A stretch of DNA of 14,804 bases. Origin: Tannerella sp. (GTDB lineage: Bacteria; Bacteroidota; Bacteroidia; Bacteroidales; Tannerellaceae). Shown here piece by piece: positions 1 through 4,511 of this stretch. The stretch is from positions 1-14,804 of the forward strand of contig JAISOP010000025.1 of the NCBI GenBank assembly GCA_031275525.1. Direction: 5' to 3'. The translations under genes were made by a program, and so were the position numbers. The notes beneath the pieces were generated by a model. It searched no databases. It was not told where the DNA came from and saw only the letters and a program-made list of their open reading frames with translations. The first letter of the stretch is position 1. Each line of letters begins with the position of its first letter.

Positions 1-207
1 GGCAAGACGGTGCACCCGATTCCGGAACTCAGTCTCCGGAAGGTCGGCAAGAACGGCAAAGAAACGGTCGTCGAACTCGATTTCAGCGTGGACTATACCG
101 TCGCCTACCTCCACAATAAAACCCCCGGCACGGCGACGCTTTTCATCAAAGGCGCCGGCCGGTATGCCGGCCTGAAAACGACGACCTTCCACATCGCTTC
201 GCCCTGA
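1..207 (+). CDS. C-terminal end of an Ig-like surface/secreted protein (partial)
   Basis: Open from the first base (frame 1: G-K-T-V-H-P...) to a TGA at 205-207, so the 5' part lies outside the window. About 68 residues are visible. The pattern 'DYTVAYLHNKTPGTATLFIKG' followed by 'RYAGLKTTTFHI' matches the repeat seen in bacterial Ig-like surface domains (Y-x-V-x-Y-x-N-N-x-x-x-G-T-A-x-x-x-I-x-G-x-G-x-Y-x-G-x-x-x-x-x-F-x-I), which form extracellular beta-sandwich modules. The protein ends directly after this module with no T9SS tail and no membrane anchor, so this is probably the last of one or more tandem domains. Its overall function cannot be judged. An internal GTG at 10 is not a convincing start, because the frame is open before it. 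Confidence 0.7.
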   Translation, partial: GKTVHPIPELSLRKVGKNGKETVVELDFSVDYTVAYLHNKTPGTATLFIKGAGRYAGLKTTTFHIASP

Positions 208-217
208 AAAAACGGCA

Positions 218-281
218 GGGGGGGGGTGTCAAAAAGTATCGCTCCCTTGTATAAAAGGGGGCGGCATTTTCGACACACCCT
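218..281. other. Poly-G tract and long imperfect hairpin after the Ig-like gene
   Basis: Nine consecutive G lie at 218-226, 11 bases past the stop codon. They run into an inverted repeat: GTGTC (226-230) pairs with GACAC (272-276), flanked by GGG (222-224) with CCC (278-280), then AAAA (231-234) with TTTT (267-270), and an inner stem GCTCCC (241-246) with GGGGGC (257-262, one G-U). There is no clear T-tract after it, so it is a candidate RNA structure, possibly limiting read-through, and not a textbook terminator. Confidence 0.4.
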
Positions 282-411
282 CATGACGCGGACGGACAGA
301 GTGTACAACAAAGGCAATCATTTTATTTCTCACCGGTTTGGCGGCGGAGCGCCCGGGAGGCGGCACGAAAAAGTGTTGACCGTAACGGCCGGATGATTCG
401 GCGAATATGCT

Positions 412-419
412 TACTTTTG
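412..419 (+). promoter_or_regulatory. Bacteroidetes -7 promoter box of the DUF5107/TPR gene
   Basis: TACTTTTG is an exact match to the Bacteroidetes primary-sigma -7 consensus TAnnTTTG. Transcription would start near 425, leaving a leader of about 50 nt before the ATG at 476. No good -33 TTTG lies 19-21 bases upstream; a TTGAC at 376-380 is too far away. The box lies inside the open frame that begins at ATG 407, which argues that the ATG at 407 is not the start. Confidence 0.55.
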
Positions 420-475
420 TGCGGAACGGTCAAAAAAACAGAGACGACCGTATATTTAATGTAATAAACAAAAGT

Positions 476-3400
476 ATGAGAGACATGAGGAATTTAATGA
501 TTTTATTGCTGGCCGGCATGTGGATATGTGCCGCGAAAGCGCAGCAGGCGCCGCCGGTAAAGGTGTATGAAGGACAGGAAACGATCCCGACCTATCAAAG
601 AGGGGCCGACGAAACCAGTCCGATTTTCTATACGGGGCGGGGCGTACAGGGGGCGGCCGGGCATTTTTACCCCTATCCCGCCCAGACGAATTTGGGCGAC
701 CGGCTGACCGAAGAGACCTACCACATGGTGTATCTGGAGAATGAATACCTGAAAGTAACCATCCTTCCGGCCTTCGGCGGAAAGCTTTTTTCGGCCATAG
801 ACAAGACCAACGGTCACGAGCTTTTCCACCGCAACACGACCGTCAAACCCGACCTCATCGGAACGCTGGGCGCCTGGGTTTCGGGCGGTATCGAATGGTG
901 TTTTCCACATCACCACAGGCCGACCACGCTGCTGCCGGCCGATTACGTCGCCCTGCAAAACGAAGACGGCAGCGCTACCGTATGGGTGGGCGAAACGGAA
1001 CGGAACCTGGGGTTGAGGGGCGTTATCGGCATCACGCTCCGCCCGGGATGTTCATTCATCGAAGCCACTTATTACCTGAACAACAGCAAGGACGTGATGA
1101 AAAACTTCCTTTTCTGGGCCAACGTGGCCGTCACGGCCGACGAAAACTTCCGTACCTTCTGGCCGCCCAGCCAGGAAATCGGCGTCTTCCACAACAACAC
1201 GAGCTTCATACACTGGCCCGTATCGCACGAAAGGTACCGGGGCATCGACTATACGGCGGGCGTGGACCTTACCTGGTGGAAAAACCATCCCGACCCGGTC
1301 TCCTTCTTCTTCTGGCAGGGACGGGAGGGGTTCGTCGGCGGCTACGACTACGCCAGCAAAGCGGGTACGATACATGTGGGCGACCTCCACGCCAACCGTA
1401 CCTCCAAACTCTGGCAGTTCGGCCCCGGCCTCCAGGGACAGAACGCCCGGCGGAAACTGACCGACGACGGGAAAGCCTACGTGGAACTCATGACGGGCAC
1501 CTTCTCCAACAATCAGCCCGACTACAGCTGGTTTGCGCCCCATTCCGTCAAGGAAGCCACCAACTACTGGTATCCGGTGAGGGAACTGGAAATCGTGAAA
1601 AACGCCGGCCTCGACGCTTCGGTGACGCTCCAGATGAGAGACCCGCATACCGTCTTCTATGGATTCAATACCACCAAACTTCAGCGGAACGCAAGGGTGA
1701 TTCTGAAATACGACGGCAACACGCTTGTCGATACGCCCGTCAACATCGACCCGGCCACGCCCTACACGGCGCTTTGGAAAAGCAAAGAGGGGTTGGACGA
1801 ATATCGGATTTACGTCGAGTTGCAGGACAGCGACGGTCGGACGCTGATCTCCTACGCGCCCCGTCCGAGCCTGCATCCGCCCTTGCCCGAGCCGCAAAAG
1901 GAGCCTCGTTCGCCGGGCGAGATCGAGTCCGTCGAAGACCTCTACCTCGCCGGACGGTTCGTGGAGCAGTTTTCGCGCCCCGGCGTCGATCCGGACGATT
2001 ACTACCTGGAAGCGCTGCGGAAGTCGCCGAACGATTACCGGGTCCACATCGCCCTGGGCATACGCCGGGTCAACCAATGGCGATACGCCGAAGCCGAACA
2101 GTACCTGCAAAAGGCGGCGGACAAGCTGCAAGCGCGCTATTTCCAGCCCAAGGAGGGCGAACTGTTCTACTACCTGGGGCTGGCGCAGAAAGGACAGGGG
2201 AAAATCGAGGAAGCCTGCGACAACTTCTCCCGGGCCACCTGGTATCACGAATTTCATGCGGCGGCATACTATCAACTGGCGCTGGCCGAAAGCCGCCGCG
2301 GAGCTTACGGGAAAGCTCTCGAACTGATCGAACGGGCCAGCTCGAACAGCGGTAACGACGGCAACATCACCCTGCTTTACAGCGCCCTGCTGCGGAAACA
2401 GGGGCGGCGGGAGGAAGCGTTGACGCTGATAAACGGGCTGCTGGCGAAGGACCCGATCCTCTTTCCGGCCATTTACGAAAGGGAACTGCTGCAGGGCAAC
2501 GCCTCCATGACCCGGTGGCACGGGAATATGCAGGACGTGGACAACAATTACCTGGATATGGCCCTGCCATACCTGAACGCCGGCATGTTCGACGAGGCCA
2601 TCCGCCTGCTTTCCTCGCTGCAAAACCCGAAAAACCCGCTCGTATATTATTATCTGGCGTGGCTTTACGAAAACAGCGGACGGACGGCGGAGGCGGCGGA
2701 CATGCGGACGGCCGCGGGCCGGTGTTCCCCGGACTACTGTTTTCCTTTCAGGGAAGAATCCGAGCAGGTGCTGACCCTGGCCGTCGCGAAGGATCCGCTC
2801 AACGCCACGGGCTATTACCTGCTGGGCAACCTGCTCTACGACCGCCGTCCGGACGAGGCCCTGGATGCCTGGCGCAAGGCGCTGGAGATCGACGGCAACT
2901 TTGCGATGGTGCGGCGCAACCTGGCCTTCGGCGCCTTCCACCACCGGAAGGACGTCGATCAGGCGGTCGAGCTGATGCGGGAGGCGATCGCTTCCGACGG
3001 CAACCATCCCCGCTGGTATGCCGAGCTTGAGAGTTACTGCGACTATTCCCGGTTTGACTTCAGGGAATGCCTGGCCATCCTGGAGAAGAACCCGGAGGTC
3101 GTCGGGAGAGACGTCACCGCGCCCGTGAGCCTGGTCAAGCTCTATAACCTGAACGGGGAATACGACAAGGCCCTCCGCCTGCTGACAACGCATCATTTCA
3201 GGACCTGGGAAGGGGGACGCGACATCTACTATCATTACGTCGATGCCCACACGCTCAAGGCGCTGGAGTTGACGGAGGCGGATCCCAAAGCTGCCGTCGA
3301 ACTGTTGCAGGCCGCCATGCGTTATCCCGAAAACCTGGAGGTGGGAAAGCCGCTGAACGACGAGCGAAACGCCATGATATACTACTTCCTGGGGCAGGTT

Positions 3401-3781
3401 TACGACCGGCAGGGGCTGAAGAAGAAAGCCCGCCAGGCCTACACGAAAAGTACGGAAGCCAGGAACACGGAACGGTGGCCCGATCTGGTTTACTACCAGG
3501 CAAAGTCGCACGCCCGGCTCGGCGATTCGACCCGGGCGAACGAACTGTTCGAAGCGCTGATCGCCAAGGGGAAATCCATCTCGGAAAAGGGTACGACCGC
3601 TTTGGGAACCGGCGTGGAAGAAACGGCCCTGCAAAACCGGTTCCGTGCCGACGCATCCTATTTGCAGGCTTTGGGACACCGGGGCCTGGGAAACGAGGAA
3701 GAAGCAAACAGCCTGTTCCGGAAAGCTTTGAAGGACTACAAAAACCATTTGTGGGCAAAACACTGCCTGGCGCAACACTGA
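476..3781 (+). CDS. Exported DUF5107 and tetratricopeptide-repeat protein
   Basis: 1101 residues from ATG 476. The frame is open back to ATG 407, but that ATG precedes the -7 box at 412-419, so 476 (or 485) is preferred. Residues 1-22 form a Sec signal peptide (MRNLMILLLAGMWICAAKA, then QQ), so the protein is probably periplasmic. Residues about 40-350 match DUF5107, a galactose-mutarotase-like beta-sandwich: 'ENEYLKVTILPAFGGKLF' near 88-105 and the histidine-rich 'GGIEWCFPHHHRP' at 137-149, a place where mutarotase folds bind sugar. A beta-rich linker (about 400-460) and a Pro-rich hinge (about 465-480) lead to roughly 600 residues of TPR helices, with 'A-x-x-Y-Y-x-L-G' patterns (for example YYYLAWLYENSG, YYFLGQVYDRQG). 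DUF5107 with TPRs is a recurrent Bacteroidetes architecture of unproven activity. Sugar binding or epimerisation plus protein docking is inference. It appears monocistronic, and a very long antisense ORF over it is only a codon-bias shadow. Confidence 0.9.
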   Translation: MRDMRNLMILLLAGMWICAAKAQQAPPVKVYEGQETIPTYQRGADETSPIFYTGRGVQGAAGHFYPYPAQTNLGDRLTEETYHMVYLENEYLKVTILPAFGGKLFSAIDKTNGHELFHRNTTVKPDLIGTLGAWVSGGIEWCFPHHHRPTTLLPADYVALQNEDGSATVWVGETERNLGLRGVIGITLRPGCSFIEATYYLNNSKDVMKNFLFWANVAVTADENFRTFWPPSQEIGVFHNNTSFIHWPVSHERYRGIDYTAGVDLTWWKNHPDPVSFFFWQGREGFVGGYDYASKAGTIHVGDLHANRTSKLWQFGPGLQGQNARRKLTDDGKAYVELMTGTFSNNQPDYSWFAPHSVKEATNYWYPVRELEIVKNAGLDASVTLQMRDPHTVFYGFNTTKLQRNARVILKYDGNTLVDTPVNIDPATPYTALWKSKEGLDEYRIYVELQDSDGRTLISYAPRPSLHPPLPEPQKEPRSPGEIESVEDLYLAGRFVEQFSRPGVDPDDYYLEALRKSPNDYRVHIALGIRRVNQWRYAEAEQYLQKAADKLQARYFQPKEGELFYYLGLAQKGQGKIEEACDNFSRATWYHEFHAAAYYQLALAESRRGAYGKALELIERASSNSGNDGNITLLYSALLRKQGRREEALTLINGLLAKDPILFPAIYERELLQGNASMTRWHGNMQDVDNNYLDMALPYLNAGMFDEAIRLLSSLQNPKNPLVYYYLAWLYENSGRTAEAADMRTAAGRCSPDYCFPFREESEQVLTLAVAKDPLNATGYYLLGNLLYDRRPDEALDAWRKALEIDGNFAMVRRNLAFGAFHHRKDVDQAVELMREAIASDGNHPRWYAELESYCDYSRFDFRECLAILEKNPEVVGRDVTAPVSLVKLYNLNGEYDKALRLLTTHHFRTWEGGRDIYYHYVDAHTLKALELTEADPKAAVELLQAAMRYPENLEVGKPLNDERNAMIYYFLGQVYDRQGLKKKARQAYTKSTEARNTERWPDLVYYQAKSHARLGDSTRANELFEALIAKGKSISEKGTTALGTGVEETALQNRFRADASYLQALGHRGLGNEEEANSLFRKALKDYKNHLWAKHCLAQH

Positions 3782-3835
3782 ACCGGCAGACCGGTCAAAA
3801 TGCTATACTTTGCGCGGCATAGTTTTGTGCATGAC

Positions 3836-3865
3836 CGGTTCTGCGGAGTTCGGTTCTGTGGAGTT
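3836..3865. repeat. Two tandem 15-bp repeats
   Basis: CGGTTCTGCGGAGTT (3836-3850) is followed at once by CGGTTCTGTGGAGTT (3851-3865), with one difference, and then a partial third unit CTG. It lies inside the palindromic element. Confidence 0.8.
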
Positions 3866-3878
3866 CTGTCCCCCCCGA

Positions 3879-3914
3879 GGCTTAAAAGGCCTAAAAGCCC
3901 TAAAAGACTTAAAA
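3879..3914. repeat. Four tandem 9-bp repeats ending in TAAAA
   Basis: GGCTTAAAA, GGCCTAAAA, GCCCTAAAA and GACTTAAAA follow each other without spacers (3879-3887, 3888-3896, 3897-3905, 3906-3914), and then GCTTCG breaks the pattern. Each unit keeps TAAAA and varies in its first four bases. The array lies in the core of the palindromic element. Confidence 0.8.
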
Positions 3915-3971
3915 GCTTCGCTCCATTCCCTGAATGCACAAAACCATACCGTGCACGGTATATAAAAAACA

Positions 3972-4008
3972 AATCTCCCGACCTGCGTATTTCGCGGGCC
4001 GGGAGATT
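3972..4008. terminator. Bidirectional intrinsic terminator
   Basis: AATCTCCCG (3972-3980) pairs perfectly with CGGGAGATT (4000-4008). After one A-C mismatch, CCTGCG (3982-3987) pairs with CGCGGG (3993-3998) around the loop TATTT. On the - strand the stem is followed by TTTGTTTTTTATA, a strong U-tract suited to the T9SS gene remnant ending at 4056. On the + strand it is followed by CTCTTTT, so it could also stop transcripts from the DUF5107 gene. Confidence 0.85.
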
Positions 4009-4055
4009 CTCTTTTCAGGGCGGTGCGGCGTCTTTTGCCGCGCCGCGTGGGGAAA

Positions 4056-4150
4056 TCACCGGTTGCGGACGATGATTTTCTTCACCCACCGGTTGCCCCT
4101 GACGATGTAAACGCCTTTGGGCAGGCGGTTCAGTGTCTTATTCCAAAATA
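4056..4150 (-). pseudogene. Remnant: C-terminal T9SS sorting tail of a secreted cargo protein
   Basis: Reading the - strand toward a TGA at 4058-4056 gives FWNKTLNR, then LPKGVYIVRGNRWVKKIIVR, then NR and stop. The core 'L-P-K-G-V-Y-I-V-x-x-x-x-x-x-x-K-I-I-V' is the hallmark of the T9SS type A C-terminal domain, which directs Bacteroidetes proteins through the type IX secretion system and is cleaved at the surface. Homology-like sequence starts near 4150 and the frame hits a stop at 4161-4163, so everything upstream (signal peptide and functional domain) is missing. The break coincides with the start of the IS-like ORF region, which suggests loss by insertion or recombination. The gene's own terminator (3972-4008) is still in place. 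The parent protein cannot be identified. Confidence 0.75.
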
Positions 4151-4364
4151 GGTTGACAGCTTAAAATGACAACATGAAATGGAAATAAGTAATTATGGAT
4201 TACCTCGTAAGGTAAAAGAACGCATGATCCTCGAGTATTTGGCGGGTGTAAAGACCTCCCGTATGCTGAGTGAGGAATCCGGCATGAGCCTCCATGCCGT
4301 AAATAAGATGATTAGCCGTCATAAAGCCAAGTTTTTGGCTACATGTCCCCCCGCAGGGCTGTAA
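4149..4364 (+). mobile_element. Probable insertion-sequence fragment carrying the HTH ORF
   Basis: At about 4150 the T9SS remnant ends abruptly, and the composition changes to A-rich sequence (GGTTGACAGC, then TTAAAATGACAACATG) leading into a 61-codon HTH ORF. This layout, a terminus of about 30 bp followed by orfA, is what an IS3-like element end looks like. No second end, no orfB/DDE transposase and no matching inverted repeat is found before the TBDR promoter at 4483, so only one end would be left. The right boundary is uncertain (4364 to about 4440). No IS family is named because only the N-terminal HTH part is present. Confidence 0.4.
4179..4364 (+). CDS. Small HTH protein, IS orfA-like, probably a transposase remnant
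   Basis: 61 residues from ATG 4179 to TAA 4362-4364. Residues about 12-46 form a helix-turn-helix pattern: 'KERMILEYLAGVKTSRMLSE' followed by 'ESGMSLHAVNKMISRHK', in which an A/S-x-x-S-G-x-S recognition-helix layout resembles the N-terminal DNA-binding part of IS3-type OrfA and HTH_23/HTH_28 domains. IS3 OrfA proteins are usually about 90-170 residues, so this one is short. Reading past the stop in the same frame gives 'ALLGDSPLTTARLLIE' before a second stop at 4413-4415, which looks protein-like and suggests a nonsense-truncated gene. It might instead be a stand-alone small regulator of the TBDR operon, but its position against a broken gene favours IS debris. Codon use is more A/T-rich than in the neighbours. 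Confidence 0.5.
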   Translation: MEISNYGLPRKVKERMILEYLAGVKTSRMLSEESGMSLHAVNKMISRHKAKFLATCPPAGL

Positions 4365-4407
4365 GCATTATTAGGGGACTCACCGCTAACAACTGCCCGG
4401 TTGCTCA

Positions 4408-4439
4408 TCGAGTAACCGAGCGGTTACGCGTCGAGTAAC
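4408..4439. promoter_or_regulatory. Palindrome and direct repeats upstream of the TBDR promoter (possible operator)
   Basis: GTAACCG (4412-4418) and CGGTTAC (4421-4427) form a perfect inverted repeat with a 2-bp centre, extended to 4409-4430 with one mismatched pair. TCGAGTAAC occurs twice (4408-4416 and 4431-4439), so the palindrome is flanked by direct copies of its own half. It ends 43 bp before the -7 box at 4483, where an activator would bind. The binding protein is unknown. Part of it could also be the edge of the IS fragment. Confidence 0.4.
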
Positions 4440-4482
4440 AAAATCTTAGCAAAATAGATGGTATGCCGTAATATCCCGGCGT

Positions 4483-4490
4483 TACTTTTG
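4483..4490 (+). promoter_or_regulatory. Bacteroidetes -7 promoter box of the TBDR-lipoprotein operon
   Basis: TACTTTTG matches TAnnTTTG exactly and has the same flanking TTACTTTTG as the DUF5107 promoter. The expected transcript start is near 4497, only about 15 nt before the ATG at 4512. This rules out the in-frame ATG at 4458 as the start. No TTTG is seen at the expected -33 distance, which may mean that activator help is needed. Confidence 0.55.
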
Positions 4491-4511
4491 CGGCAGAAAT
4501 TCCAGGTAAAT

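Larger units (their letters stand above)
3804..3962. repeat. Palindromic repeat element with 29-bp imperfect terminal inverted repeats
   Basis: Left arm 3804-3832 and right arm 3934-3962 are inverted copies identical at 24 of 29 positions, both ending internally in the perfectly conserved GTTTTGTGCAT / ATGCACAAAAC. The 101 bp between them hold two sets of tandem repeats (3836-3865 and 3879-3914). The element sits 22 bp after the stop of the DUF5107 gene. It carries no credible gene. It resembles a MITE or a REP/BIME-type intergenic repeat, but no target-site duplication is evident. Confidence 0.6.

Noticed and set aside
376..381. TTGACC as a -35/-33 element for the DUF5107 promoter
   Set aside because: 33 bases separate it from the -7 box, well beyond the 19-21 expected, and no other -10-like box sits at a suitable distance.
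895..2355. 486-residue + strand ORF in another frame of the DUF5107 gene
   Set aside because: Arg/Pro/Gly-rich out-of-frame translation overlapping conserved DUF5107 sequence in the true frame.
1052..3778. 908-residue ORF on the - strand opposite the DUF5107 gene
   Set aside because: Translation is low-complexity Val/Arg/Gly/Gln-rich with no domain, signal peptide or promoter. It is the mirror of third-position GC bias in the real gene, which has clear DUF5107 and TPR motifs.
3782..3795. ACCGG-CAGA-CCGGT hairpin directly after the DUF5107 stop as its terminator
   Set aside because: Only a 5-bp stem and no T-tract; the strong stem at 3972-4008 is a better terminator.
3820..3827. TAGTTTTG as a promoter -7 box
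   Set aside because: It matches TAnnTTTG but lies in the conserved arm of the palindromic element, has no -33 partner and no gene downstream on that strand before the terminator.
3879..3914. Possible CRISPR-like array
   Set aside because: The 9-bp units are directly adjacent with no spacers and there are no cas genes; simple tandem repeat.
3800..4075. 91-codon + strand ORF covering the palindromic element and terminator
   Set aside because: It consists of the two tandem-repeat arrays, the terminator stem and the antisense T9SS tail; no homology-like core, so its openness is a by-product of repeat units that are multiples of three.
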